Assembly (NCBI GenBank): GCA_029215795.1
Contig: JARDYH010000001.1
Location: forward strand, 229,489,654-229,553,653
DNA: 64,000 bases
From: Anniella stebbinsi
Lineage: Eukaryota; Chordata; Lepidosauria; Squamata; Anniellidae
Direction of reading: 5' to 3'
Position numbers and translations under genes: made by a program. This document shows, piece by piece, positions 1 through 12,424 of the stretch (the stretch's first letter is position 1; every line of letters starts with the position of its first letter). The notes beneath the pieces were generated by a model. That model was not told the origin of the DNA. It searched no databases and saw only the letters and a list, made by a program, of their open reading frames with translations.

Positions 1-690
1 GCATGACCAATGATCAGGAATTCTGGGAGTCGTAGTTCAAAACATCTGGAGGGCACCAGGATGGAGAAGGTTCGACTACAGAATTGCTGATGGCAACTTG
101 TCATCATCACTCATTTATCCATCAGAGACTGATTTATAGAAGGTATATAAAGGTAAACTGTTCTCCATCACATTGTCAACCTGCTAAAGGTTTGAATTCC
201 CTGATGTGTGTGTGTTCACGTATGTATAAAAATGCCTTTAATCACAAGCTGCATTATTTTTCTTTGAAGAAAGAATTAGGTGCCAAAGAGTAATTCCTCA
301 TTAATTTTGTTGCTTTGTGTGAATTTAATGACCATAATCACAGGATGCATTGAACAGTGCTTCTTCCTTTTAAAAGATGGTGACAACAAAAATATCCCCT
401 ACCCTTTTGTGTGTATATAATTTTGGTTATCAAAATCAGGGACCTCTGCAAGTTGGCAATTACTGAGTTGCAAAGTCTCCGAAACAAAGCAACACTTGCC
501 CATAAATACCAGTGGAGCAACACAGATTAGACCTTGGGGCTCAAGTCCTGGGCCCCACAGCCCAAATGACTACCAAGAGAGTGGCAGGTGATGGGCGCAG
601 TAGCAGCAAACAGACCTAACCGCACCAAGGCTGGCATAGATATATTGGGGCAAAGGTATACAGCATCCTTTGTTTCTTTCGTCTTGTTAT
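1..690. other. Intergenic, no gene; half of a palindromic repeat at the left edge
   Basis: No coding signal is visible. Bases 22-60 (tctgggagtcgtagttcaa and following, ending in the catctggagggcaccagg motif) match the right arm of the short palindromic repeat found complete at 8058-8143, so the window starts inside or beside a copy of that family. The rest is AT-rich sequence I do not recognise. Confidence 0.5.
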
Positions 691-959
691 TATTTATATG
701 TTGTTTATCACATGTCTATACTGCCTGATAGCCGTAGCTCTCTGGGCGGTTCACAAACATTAAAAAACAAATACACTATATAAAGTGTAAAACTATTTAC
801 ATAAATATGAACAGACAGCGCATGTACACACAGAGAGACAACATATATCTAAAAACAATTTTAAACAATCAACCAAAGGCAATCCAGAATCTGATTAAAA
901 TTCATTATATGCTACCATATGATTAAAATCTGCATTTAAAATCTTTATTAATCTCTGCA

Positions 960-1136
960 TTGCTACTCAGTTTTATCTGGTTGTGCTTTTATATTGTATT
1001 TTATACTGTGTTTTTATACTGTTGTTTGTTTTATATTTTGAGCAGTTTTAATTTTTGTGAACCGCCCAGAGAGCTTCGGCTATTGGGCTATATAGAAACG
1101 CAACAAATAAATAAATAAATAAATAAATAAAATACC
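960..1136 (+). mobile_element. CR1/L2-type LINE 3' tail with (AAAT)n end
   Basis: A severely 5'-truncated insertion. It has a T-rich 3' UTR, the conserved block gaaccgcccagagagcttcg at 1058-1077, then a run of aaat units to about 1131. It lies in the opposite orientation to its host repeat at 697-1335. Confidence 0.65.
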
Positions 1137-1212
1137 AAATGCCTGAGAAGACAGTTTTAACTTGATGATGAAAAGATAATAATGTTGGCACCAGGTGGGC
1201 CTCATCTGTTGT

Positions 1213-1284
1213 TCCCCGCCTCGATCTGGAGGGAGAGTCGGGTAAGAAATAAATATATTATTATCATCATCATCATCATCATCA
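1213..1284 (+). mobile_element. Very short L2-type LINE tail with (ATC)n end
   Basis: About 70 bases: the conserved tail ttgttccccgcctcgat...gggtaagaaataaat followed by att/atc repeats. The same tail ends the long LINE at 58.96 kb and occurs at 62.8 kb and, reversed, at 17.7 kb. It interrupts older LINE sequence between cctcatc and gggggatcc; at 20.0 kb the uninterrupted homologue reads cctcgtcagggagatc. It is an almost tail-only retrotransposition product. Confidence 0.75.
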
Positions 1285-1335
1285 GGGGGATCCTTCCACA
1301 ATTGGGGAGCCACCACCGAGAAAGCCCTCTAATAG

Positions 1336-3339
1336 TGAGCATCCAGCAGGGCACGTAAATACTTACAGATACCCATTGTATTACTTTTTCATTTTAAATA
1401 TATATTATCCTTTCCTCTAACAAAATGGTGGTATTCCCAAGTAAATGTGTTTAGCATCATGGCAACCGGAGTAAACTCCTATTTTATTCCCACAGTCATG
1501 ATGGTGATATGATTTAAGTGCATTTAAAAATGAAAATATTGTTGTTATTGGGATTGGCAAAAAGTTGTACTGTTTTGTTTTTCTCTTCTAACATATCAGG
1601 GATGTATAAGTATTTGAGAAGTATGGAATGGCACAGAGTCGGGGGTAAAATGTTAGTTTTGTGCTTCACAACTGAAGTAAGATACATGGCCATCTTAAGC
1701 CCAACTTCACCCCCCACCTCCCCCACCAAAAGAAGAGCATCACCTAGCTGCACCACTGAATACCGGAGCCTCTAAATAATATGTCATATGTCACAGACAA
1801 AAAAAGGCTGAAAAGGAAATAGATGTCTCCATCTCAATATCTCATCTAAGATCCTCTGTTGGTTTAATTCAATTTCATTACAGATTTAATTACAGATTTC
1901 TTACACAGTGGCCGGGTTCACACAATCAGCAGGGGGAAATAACCCAGAATGGTTTCTCCCATCCCCGCACACGCTGCCTGTGCAACTGGCATTTTCCTAA
2001 TATCTGCACCACATTGTGGGTTGCCATGTCATCCAAAACCTGCACATAGCACAAACAGGTGTGACTGCTAACCTACCCATCAGCCCCTACGAGCCATGGG
2101 TTGTAGAGTGGTTTAGATCAGCCTCCCCACTCTAAGCCTCACTGCAACTCCCTTACCATGAAGAATAAAGATGCAACATATTTGTTCCAACCTTGAGAGA
2201 TTTGCTGGAGCCAATTAGAAGTAGTGTTAGAGCAAAACAAGCAAAATTCTGAACAGTAAGAACAGGAACTCACCTCATAGGATTAACATGTTAGTGGTCA
2301 AAATTAATGCAAGTGACACATAGCATCTACAACTGGTCCAATGGATTCAAACACAGAAGACACACCTTGGGCAGAAGAATGATAATAAAGATTGGTGGTG
2401 AAGTTTATGCAATTATACAATGCCAATGAACAATACAGTGAAAACTACAAAACTATACGCAGTACTCTCCTTTGGGAACAGTAGTGTTTGGGGCAATTCA
2501 CAGTAGTTAGCAAAATAGAGATCTTGAAAAAACACCACGGAATTTTTTAAAAGTATAGGTGGAGAGAGCAAGCAAAATTTGTGACACATACCATGTCTAT
2601 CAGATAGCTAAATTCTTTTGTAATTAATTATTTTATATGGTAAGTGCTTTGAAAATTCATTTACATAATTTGAAGGGCTGCAAAACTATGCATATAAGTC
2701 TATAATTAAGTCAGTGCTCATTGTCTGCTTTTATCTCTAGTATTTTATGAGCTACACCCTACATAAAACATAGATGCTGAAAATCTGTTTGTGAAGCAAA
2801 TGTTATCTTGGATCTACCAAAACATCAAAGAAGGAAAGGTATAAATCAATTTCAGCAAGTCAAAATTAGGCTCTTTTAAATTCCATTGATTTTAATTGGA
2901 AAGATCTAAGCATATGTGTGTAAACTCTCAGAAGACAATGGGTCTTAAAAAGTGTTTTACTTTAATTGGCTCATGAAAAAAAATGGGAGTGATGAGGATT
3001 TAAACAAAAGTGGATAAAAATCTGATGTTGAAATGCAGGGGGGGAAAGATAATTAAACTTCCCAGCAGTGTTTGCTGGACTACCAGTATATCTATATGAG
3101 TATGCACGCATTCATACAGTTCTTTTAGATAATTATAGAGTTGGAAATGCTTTTGTCTCATTAAGCAGCGGCATCTTTAAAAGTAAGCTGTCTGTAAACA
3201 GTGTATTAAAACAAAATTAATTTAATTTAGCAGTAGCACAGCAATGAAAATAAATTAAAATCTAAACTTTTGTCACAAAGATTACTTTCAAAAGCAACTG
3301 ATAGGTTTGGGTTCTTATTAGGGAAAGCGTAATCAGCAT

Positions 3340-3379
<40 letters not shown>

Positions 3380-5600
3380 TCATTTTGCTTCTAGGCTTGA
3401 GGCAATGCAGTCCTCTTCCAGGTGTAATAGTAATAGATATTTGACCTGATCCAGAAATGGCTATATGTGCAGAAAGGACTGGCTCCAGGTTAAAAAGGGG
3501 AGGGAAGCTGGCAAAGTGCTGTCTGCTGGGTCCTCCTCTGAAATCAATCCCCTCCCCAAGGGCTCACCAATGGTGGTGGGCGGAAACAGGAAGACTACAA
3601 TCTGTGGTAAGCGGATATAAGTTGCTCGCCATTTTACATTTCCCACAATGCCTTGAAGTAGTGTTGTTCCAAGGCAGTGGGGAATCTGAAATGGCAGTCA
3701 GCTTACAGATGCTTGCTACTAGGTAAAATCAAGGCAGGAAGAATGAGTCCAGAGCAGAAATCAGCACTGGCAGGCCCTCCAAATATCTTCTCTGTGCAAA
3801 TCTCCCTTCTAAATTAAACACACTTCCAGCAATCAGGTATCTAAATTTTAACGCCTCTTGGTAATAGGGGATGAATGAATTTCGCTTTCCAAGACTACTG
3901 CATTTTTCTTTTTTGAAGAACAAGTTTGTTCCATCCCGTTTCTGTATCATTTTATGATTTGGGGAGAGTGAAAAATCCGCATAAAAATGCGTACATGTTT
4001 CTACACATTTCTCCTAATGAACACATTTTTTGCATGCATTTCTTCTAATATATGCATTTTTGAATGACATTTTCCAGATATATGTATTTTTGTATGCAAC
4101 TTCGATCAGAGACTGCATCACAAAGTTTGGAGAAGTGCAAAAACCAACGAATAATCGCATATTCGTTTGAAAGGGTGGATTAGATTAGTTTGCATAAGAG
4201 AGTCAAACGAATTTCTCCCCCTCCCTAACAGTAATACAACTTGCCATTTGTTCCTTATAGTAATGGAATACCACTCTCACAGAAAGTAAAATATATTTCT
4301 TAACTCAGACTCTACAGACACCATGTGTATCTATTATTACTATTTGATATGGCAAAGGAAGTACATTTGTAAGTAAGCTAGAGAACATGGCAGATTGGTT
4401 TGGATGTATGCCCCACTCCGAGAACGATCTACAGATCATAAAGTGAACTTGTCATTATCGTATCTGTGGTACTTTTGCATTCTGGCCCAAGCTGTGAAGG
4501 CCCAAGGCATTCATTGCAGAGTTCTGTGAGTTGATCCACAGTCCCTGCTCCAAGACCCACGCCATGAGAAGGAGAAAGCAGCCTTTTTATGCCAGCTGTT
4601 TATGTCAAGTCCTTCCCCAGGCAGACAATACAGGACAATTACATCCGCCCTTCCCATGGAAGTGATCAACTAAAAGGCACATCCAAAAGATCATGGGATG
4701 AGCAAGGCATCCAAGACTGCCTGCTACTGCCGACACATTAAAAAGAAAACTTTTTATTATTATTGAGTAACTGCCATTTGGGGATGGGAGAAGCCTTTAT
4801 GCTTTTCTTCAGATGGGGAAAAAGTAGAACACAGAAATTTAAATAAAAATGGGTTAGTGGAAACATACACATTAGTAAAGCTACAAGTATTGCTTACTGA
4901 AGATTCTAATTTCATGTTCAGCTTAGGTTCATGGCACACGTCCTCCACAGATAGGAAACAGTGCTCAGTGTAGACTGAAAGCTGGCTGCAACAAAATAAG
5001 AAATAGCATCCAAAGAACTGCCATTTCTATAACTAGCCATGCTCCGGACTTCTTATCTCTTGCCCCGTAACCAGCATAGCATAAATAAATTAAGAATGTT
5101 GTTAACAAGGCTGCATTTTGTACATGCTGGAGGCAGTTTGTGCTGTACAGTGTGAACTGACTGTACAACTGTCTCTGGATGAAATATGCTGCACTAGCAA
5201 ATAAATATTTTACAGCTAGTATCACATTTGTCTCCCCTCTCCCATTTCATATTTTAAAGTTTTAAAAATGACATGAAGAATTAAAATGTCTCCTCCCTGT
5301 CTCTTTTTCTGTGTTCATGGAACTGTGCCAGAATTTATAATACCAAAAACTGGATCAAAGTTAAGCTCTTTTCATCTGGGCTGTTGAGATTGTGAACAAA
5401 AAACCGCTTTCGGCATTGCAGAAACGTAACTCCAAGGCAAGGATCAGCCTACTTGATGCACGCAGAAAAAGTAGAACAAAGTCTCCAGGATAATTAGGAC
5501 AGTTAGAAGTGGAAGAACTCACTTTTAAAAGAAAGAAAAAATGCACCTAAGGTGGAGTCTTCCGCCATTCGGATCTAGTCTAGGGTAACTGCATAATGAA
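1336..5600. other. Intergenic, no recognised gene; one compound microsatellite
   Basis: No conserved protein is visible in either strand. A (TA)n(CA)n microsatellite is at 3340-3379. The stretch at 1912-1925 (ggccgggttcacac) resembles the ends of the inverted-repeat transposons described below, but I could not find a partner end. The remainder is AT-rich unique-looking DNA. Confidence 0.5.
3340..3379. repeat. Compound (TA)n(CA)n microsatellite
   Basis: About 20 bases of alternating T/A followed directly by about 19 bases of alternating C/A. Confidence 0.95.
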
Positions 5601-5610
5601 TACAGACAAT

Positions 5611-5793
5611 GCCCTATTCACACTAAGCCATAGTGGTTAAGCATTTTGAGTTAAACATTATGGCTTAGCGTGTTGTGTGAACCATTTCTGACCATGAAGG
5701 CTGCATAACCCCAGTTTAAACATGCTCACTAACCATTTGCTGCAAAAGGGTTAACAGCCTAACCATGGTTTAGTGTGTTGTCTGAACAGGCCC
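5611..5793. mobile_element. Non-autonomous inverted-repeat DNA transposon, 183 bp, duplication AAT
   Basis: The left end gccctattca and the right end tgaacaggccc are imperfect inverted repeats, and the next inward segments (cactaagccat and its complement-like atggtttagtgtgttg) also pair. AAT lies on both sides (5608-5610 and 5794-5796). A second internal hairpin pairs ctaagccatag with attatggcttag. The 3-base duplication with inverted termini suggests a PIF/Harbinger-like MITE. No transposase is encoded. Confidence 0.65.
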
Positions 5794-5804
5794 AATGAGT
5801 TCTT

Positions 5805-5990
5805 TTTAATTTTTCTACCCCATCCATAAGTGCAACGCCCCCAAAGCAGCTTACCATCCATGTCAAAGAAGCAAACTATGAAAACAACAACTACTAAAAG
5901 CAACACTATATTTAAGCCACACATATTAAAAGTACTTCAGGTTTCAGTGTCACTCCTTTATGCTAAACATTTACATAGTCTCTATTCAGA
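5805..5990 (-). mobile_element. Old CR1/L2-type LINE fragment
   Basis: A degenerate minus-strand LINE 3' region: ttctaccccatccataag followed by cccaaagcagcttacc, the reverse of the usual tail block, then A-rich 3' UTR-like DNA. It is recognised only by resemblance to other copies in the window. Confidence 0.4.
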
Positions 5991-7180
5991 GCCAAGGTAG
6001 ATTTGTAACTACTAACCCAATTACTGAAGTCACACACAAAATAACCTTGAAGGCTGTGCAGGACCCACCCCATAAATATGGAGAGGGGAACCGCATCCAA
6101 ATTCCTTAATAACTTCTAGGAGAGGAGTGGGCAACTGTTTGCCCTCTGAACATTTTGGCCTATAACTGTCTTTAGCCCTAGCCATAATTTTCATAATGTT
6201 CTCTCTCCCCTCCCCCCTCTTTGCTACAAAGGAAAATGGCTTCCCTTCTAGAATCTGTTATTTTAGTCCATTATAAACCTGGGATGCATCAGCCTGGAAT
6301 CGCTTACAGTTCTCTAGAATACTGGCTAGGATCAAGGACTGGATCTTTCATAAAAACACACACCATCTGTTACTAATGACAGGCTGTTGAATATGATTCC
6401 TAAGAGCAGGCAGGCAGGCAGGCAGGCAGAACAAAACAAAATCCACCAAAGATCTGGTCTAGTATCCTTCCTCCCCACCCGCTCTCAAATGCCAGCACTA
6501 CCAGCTCTTAGCTGATGAATGAAGAGCTGCAATATTCAGACCACCAGCCTCAGGTTTTTGGGTCTTGATCCCAATAAAGCTTGACTACTGCTTCTAAACT
6601 GACAGATTTGTGTTCTATTAGTTCTGCACTGCTCTTCATTTGGCCCCATTTACTTGATGTATGCACGCCTGTTCCTTTTCCGCTCACTGATCACTGTTGG
6701 TTTTTGGAAGCAGCGACTTCTTTCCGCAGCATCCCACATACCATTTGGGCTACTGTCTGGAAAACGTTGCGCTGAATTTTTGCTATGATTAGTTAACGGG
6801 GAATGCATGGCAGTAAAGAAGGTTTTCAGTTAAATGTCAGCTTCCACATGACCCTTTGGCATATGGAGAGTGTGATATCATATTCATACAGAGGAAACCT
6901 AAATGAGCTAATTCTATAACAGCCTTATTCCCTACCCCTCCAAGCCCTTACCAGTTCGCCTGCATTCAGCCAAGGATCCCAGCCTGTCCTTTGCATACTT
7001 CATGATGTGCCAGAAACAACAAGGCATCAGCAATATCCTTACACTGTGTTATTTTATTTGTCTCTCTGTATGTATCTCTGTCTGTATCTATCAGTCCTTC
7101 AATTAAAACTCTCAGGATAAAATATAATAAATAATAAAACTTATACATAACGCTACAGGAATAAAAAGAAAACCCCCATG
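5991..7180. other. Intergenic, no gene seen
   Basis: There is a short GCAG repeat at about 6408-6429. No coding or RNA gene signal was found on either strand. Confidence 0.5.
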
Positions 7181-7184
7181 AAAT

Positions 7185-7300
7185 GTTTATTTATTTACTA
7201 TATTTATATACTGCTCCCCATTCAAAAAATTTAGAGCAGTGAACAAATAGAATAAAAACAGAATAAAAACTAAACACAAATGTTAGTTTATTTTGAAATA
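7185..7300 (-). mobile_element. LINE 3' tail fragment (CR1/L2 type), minus strand
   Basis: A tttatttattta run followed by tatttatatactgctcccca, the reverse of the common LINE tail, then A-rich UTR-like sequence. Confidence 0.55.
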
Positions 7301-7401
7301 AAGTTCTAAAAATTAAGGCAACAAAATCAAAGAAAATATGTATAAATTTAACTAGACCACTGGTGTGTGTGTGTGGGGGGAACCCTCCCTAATTATATTT
7401 C

Positions 7402-7790
7402 TTAGGGAGAAATCCTATAATTCCTAGACAGGTCTGGGAGGGCCATAGGATACTTTGGATTCTTGGATCCGAGGTTAGAGACAGCACTCTGACCTTGGAT
7501 CCAGAAATCTGCACAATGCCCCCATTCCTTCACAGCTTCTCCAAGGTCAGGAAACCCGCCTCAGAGAGAGGGTAAAAGGGTTATTCTGGTGGGTGGGGCG
7601 TGGAGAAGACTGGAGAGGCTAGGATACGAGTTATCCCAAGGCCTCTTCAGCCGCATCCCCTCCCCTCTGGATTGCCCCATTTAGATTGGCAAAAAAGCCC
7701 ATCTAGCAAAAAGGCAGGGCGAGAGGAGTAGCATGGGCAACAAGTTCAGAGGCTTACAAGCATTGAGGGCATAATTCATAGGATCGTGCC
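7402..7790. repeat. Dispersed repeat, copy 1 (partner at 16.83-17.28 kb)
   Basis: Shares an ordered series of blocks with 16835-17285: atcctata...ctcctagacag, ggccataggatagtttgg, gagacagcactc, ctcagagaggg, agactggaggggccaggata, ccagtctagcaaaaa-gcaggg and ttcagaggcttacaa. The ends begin aatcctat and finish near ataggat, which form short inverted repeats, so this is probably a non-autonomous DNA transposon. There is no coding potential. Confidence 0.7.
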
Positions 7791-8057
7791 CTTATTCTAT
7801 CACTACTATGCTTGTGGAACAGCTAGAGTAAAACAGCCTAAGTAGAAGCTCTTTCTCTAATGAAAAAAATGAAACTACAGGTTATATAACATATATAAGG
7901 TGTATGTTATAGTGTTTATGTTATTGTATTACTCAGAAAAAAACATAGGCAACTGTACTTGGCTGGAATTTGATCCCTTCTCATGTGCATGCTAAAAGAA
8001 AAGGGATGGAGGACCTGGTTCATGCATGTACTGCTCAGGAGTAGGTAGTTTGATGCC

Positions 8058-8143
8058 CTCCAGATGTATTGGACTACAACTCCCAGAAGCCCCAACCATC
8101 ATGGGTCAGGGATTGTGGGAGTTGTAGTCCAAAACATCTGGAG
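8058..8143. repeat. Palindromic repeat (28-base arms), fold-back MITE-like
   Basis: The left arm (8058-8085) contains ggactacaactccca; the right arm (8116-8143) contains tgggagttgtagtcc. The 28-base arms differ at one position and enclose a 30-base loop. The right-arm type also occurs at 22-60 and a left-arm relative at 16386-16450, so it is a dispersed family. Confidence 0.85.
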
Positions 8144-8589
8144 GATACTAGGCTGCCTACCGCTGCACTAAACTATGGTTTTAGTGCTACATCCAGACCA
8201 GCTAGATTGAGTGCAGGGAAGTTTTACATGGATGTAGCCTTACAGGAAAGTGGGGGACTCAGGGCTGACTCCATACATTTTGCTGCCCTAGGCAAAATCA
8301 TAATAGCAGTGCTTTCCATGTGGTGCACTCATATTTCCCCCAAAAACTGTTGAGACAAATGCACTATCGAAGTCATTTGCAAGACCTGAGACCAGTAGTT
8401 TTGCTCAAAGAAGGCCTTTGTTCCCATGATCCATCACAAAGCATAGTGACCAAAGGCCCAGGTACTAACACACTATGGCAGACATGCCTGCCCCTCACCA
8501 CCCCTGGCTTATACAAAGAGACCAGGTCCTCCACATTACACAGAGCATTCAATACCCTAAAGCCAGGATTGTACCCGTTGTAGCTTCCT

Positions 8590-11500
8590 CCACCTATTTT
8601 CATGGGAATTTTCAATTATGACTATCATGGACATGCCTTTTTTTTTCTTTTTACTGAAGCAAATTCGTCTTTAAAACCCAATATACAGAATTTTAAAAAA
8701 TCATGCAGCCAACCGCCCTTCACTTCTATGAAGAAATGCCCCATAAATAATGGTTATTGTAATGAAATGTTTATTAATGTAACTTAGCTATTCACTTTCT
8801 CCTCAGCTTTCTCCTAGTCCTTCTAAAATACCACACACCAACTATCAGACCTTCTCTCTCATTCCCACAGACTGACTCTGACTCTTAATTCCCAATGGAA
8901 TCTCAGGCGGATAACCAGGCGTGGCTGATGAAGATCTGGGAGCAAATGGCTGTGTTATGCCAGGAGGATGTCATAAGATCTTGCCAGAAAGTGGTTATAT
9001 AAGCAGCCAATAAAAATCCAGATATTTTAAAAAATTCTGTATATTGTCCAAGCAGCCAGAAATATATCAGGAGGAGGTTTAGTGTCAGAAGAAGACTGTA
9101 TCCAGGAGATGGACTTTGTTGTAAGTGTATTTGGCTGGGATGGAGGTTTAGGGAATTTGGCCCAAGTTAAAAGAAGTAATTAAGAGGCTTGTAGCAGCAA
9201 TAGTATCACTTAAGTCCTTAAGAATTGTCACTAAGCAGTGTTTTCAAACTCCCACAATAAATATTAGTATTTCCTTATCTCTTTAATAAATTAAAGTGTT
9301 GGTGCCCATCTCATGCCTAAGCCTCTTATACCAGCTACTAGGAGGTTTTAAAGTATTCTAGCAGAAGTAGTGGTAGTGGAAAAGGGTCAGTATGTGAAAC
9401 TCTGATTTATAGTGGCACAGAGTTCTTCGGGCCCAGAAAAAATAAGCATTTGCTACAAATAAGAAACCCCATAAATGAGTTGCCCAGCAAAGGAGCAGTT
9501 TCCCCATGGGTGGTGGTAGTGCTCGGGAAAGGAAGCTCCCCATATCTTCTGAAATGAAAAAAGAAGACGTCAACTACATTTCTGAAACAAAGAGAAAAAA
9601 CTTGGGGAGAGTCTTCCAGAAGGGTAGCCATGCAACAAAACTAACAAAGATTCTTGTAGCTCTATAAAGACTAAGATACATTTTGACAGAAGCTTTTGTA
9701 GACTAGAGTTTATTTCAACAGATTCATGAACTATAATCCTTGGTTGGTAGGGGTGGGAGTAAGGTTGCCAACTCTTTAAATCAATACTTCTGATACCTGG
9801 ATTGGATCTGGTGGGCAGAGACCTCTAGATCCAGGATGGAGACACAGCAAGGAGCCCAGTGGTTTTGGCCAGATCCTCCTATACAAAAGCTGTCTATAGG
9901 CTGTAGAACTTAATAAATATATATATTCTGAGTTGAAAAGAAAAAGATGACCAGCCTTATTCCCTTGCTTTTCTGGCAACTTGCCTGAAAGTTTAAAAAA
10001 TGGTTAGGCCATTTCCCCCCGATAGCTGGCAATTCTAAATGGGATGCACTGTGGTAATGTGGCAACTCAGGCCAGTTTAATAAAGCTCCATCAAAGTTTT
10101 GAGAGTGCCCACCAAGATACAACGGTACTGAAACATAATGACCTGTGGTAACTCACCTTGGTAACCAGACAGTCCTTCAATAAGAATCCCATCCTTCCTA
10201 TCAACATAGCTGTCCCAAAGTTTTCCTCTTAGACATAGGCTCTCTGACTGGCATTGAAATATTTGAGCAAGCTCTTGAATATGAATATCCGCCTGAGATT
10301 CCATTTCTCAATAGCTTGTGGTCATTTAAGGTTGACGCTGCTCTTAAATCACAGCTCCTTTGGGAACAATCATGCAAGCCTTGGATCAGAGGCAACAAAA
10401 CAAATTGCTGGCTGGGAGCCAAGTCCTACCAGTCTGAAATCTTGCTGTCCTTGGAGACCCAAATTAGATGGGACACAAAGTCGCATTTCTCTTTCTTCAG
10501 GGTGAAAGCAGCCTAGACAGGGGTTTTGAGCAGAGAGATGGTAGAAGAAAAGATTCCTTTTAAGTGTTGTCTCTAGAGGCTGGTTTTGATTTGGAAGGGG
10601 CACAAATATTGTGGGAAAGATATCTGTGAATGTTTGTCATGTTTAGCTTGATTCTAAAGCAGCTTCACGTATTCATCTACAGAGTTTTGATGCAATGTAC
10701 AATAGGAAAAAATTCTATTGAACCTATTGGCAATACTGAAGTGTTGTGGGTGTTGAGCTGCAACCAATCCTCAACAGGTGTATTTAAAGGTGGGCAACCT
10801 GCAGCCCTTGGAGGCTGCCTGTGTGGCCCACCATGAATGCCCTAGCCATAATGTTTACCTCAAAATGCTTAACCGTCGTGGCTTAGCATGTTGTATGAAC
10901 AGGGTAAATATCAAGTAATCATGTAAGCCAAGGGTGGGCAACTTTGTGTGGTCTGGGGGCCATTCCCCCCAACCCCCTGCAGCCATATACACCCCTGCGC
11001 GGGTGGCCAAAAGTGGGGAAAATAAAAATAAATTAAATAAAAATGGTACCTGGAGCTGATACAAAGCACCAAAAGGTTCAAAATTCTCTTATTTGCAAGC
11101 CAGTTGTAAACATTGGAATAAAACAATCCTGAGCATTATTTAGCATTTATCATGACACCAATGTATACTCAAAACACTTGGGCCCATGTACCAAGGGACT
11201 TATAATATGATGTTTGACATTGGGGAGGAAAGAGAGAAAGGATAAGCAAAAACTTAGCTGATGATCCATCTTGGGTTCATAAGCCCAACTGTGGTGCATA
11301 AGGCACTGACCTAGCATTATGCCATCTAAATTATTCATCTGGGCCTTCAATATAAATTATAAATAACAAAAGTGCTCTCTTTGCTTTTCTATAGAGCAAA
11401 GGCATACACACATCGCTCTAGGAGATTCAAGTGGAACATCAATTTGTCAAGATGTCTTTAGCAATATTTCCCTGATCATTATACATTTCCTAGTGCAGAC

Positions 11501-11624
11501 AGAAGGCGTGCTTTAGAGGAAGTGCATTGACTCAAATATGCAGCACAAGTGGTTTCCACTCTTCTACAACTGATGAGTTAAATGTAACAGCTTGTCAAAG
11601 GTCAAGTCGTATTTTTATTATGAT
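8590..11624. other. Intergenic, no gene; one transposon end fragment
   Basis: Bases 10866-10903 (ttaaccgtcgtggcttagca, then ttgtatgaacaggg) match the right half of the inverted-repeat transposon family complete at 5611-5793; the left end is missing. Nothing else is recognised. The short ORFs show no conserved protein motifs. Confidence 0.5.
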
Positions 11625-11629
11625 GTGGT

Positions 11630-12424
11630 TGTGAGGTTATCCTCGACCACTTGCTGCTGCCGCCCCGTCTCGCCTTTACTATTTAGGCCCCACAGCACTT
11701 CAGCCCAGCAACCTGGCCTCCAGATAACTTCTTTGTTCCGCTGCCACCAGTACCTTCTCAGGTACACTCACAGACCACACCAGTTGATGTAATTAACAAG
11801 AATTTATTAACATAAGTAATTGCAGGTAAATAAACTTAACAGTTTCCTCAGTTCTAATGCAAAGTGGTTACAAGTACAAAGCTTAGTGGTTTCTGTCAGT
11901 ACACTCTTAAACTTTAACAAACTGTTCCTTATTTAATCTATGCTCTAAACTTTTACCTCAATTTCTCAATCAAACACTCTTCTCATCTAATAATCCTGCT
12001 TCAGACTCTCTCTCTCTCAATACTCTCAATTCTCAAATCTTTCAATGTCTCTCTCAAAAATCCCCCTCAAATTTCCCCCAATCAACCTTGTCAGCTCTCT
12101 CTGTCAGACACATATATACACTCCACTCGCTCTCTAGCTCCTCCCACTCTTACACAGCCAGCTAATCCAGGCACTCCAACCAACCAGCCAATCAACACTC
12201 CCCTTCCATTCAGGCACACAGCCAGCCAATCCAGGCACTCCCCCACAACCAGCCAATCACTCTATACTTACCAAGACCTATAACCACAAACAGTAAGTAC
12301 ATTTCGGCCTAGTTATTACTTTACCTGTTATTGTTCTTAACTCTTTTTAAATATATAAACAAATACATATCACAAACAATAAACTTTGCAATATATTTAC
12401 AACCACAAACAGTAGAACATCACA
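11630..12424 (-). mobile_element. Solo LTR, 795 bp, with 5-base target duplication GTGGT
   Basis: Read on the minus strand the element starts TGTGATGTTC and ends CCTCACA, i.e. TG...CA termini. GTGGT occurs immediately outside both ends (11625-11629 and 12425-12429). A polyadenylation signal (AATAAA, minus strand) lies about 630 bases in, near 11797, which fits an LTR R region. No internal retroelement genes flank it, so it is a recombined solo LTR. A 5-base duplication fits Gypsy-type elements and some retroviruses; the family cannot be settled here. A diverged second copy is at 28173-28857. Confidence 0.88.

Larger units (their letters stand above)
697..1335 (-). mobile_element. CR1/L2-clade LINE 3' region, minus strand, broken by two later insertions
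   Basis: Bases 720-760 carry, in reverse, the conserved 3' tail seen elsewhere in the window (CCGCCCAGAGAGCT type). Bases 1137-1212 and 1285-1335 match, in the same reverse orientation, the ORF2 C-terminal region of the copy at 19.9-20.1 kb (caaatgcctgagaag, ggcaccagg, ttccacaattgggg). Two plus-strand LINE tails (about 960-1136 and 1213-1284) lie inside it. The short minus-strand ORF here (VAPQLWKDPP followed by an aspartate run) is LINE sequence running into the inserted microsatellite, not a gene. Confidence 0.7.

Noticed and set aside
1250..1316. ORF with an aspartate run (DDDDDDD)
   Set aside because: It comes from the ATC microsatellite of a LINE tail read in reverse.
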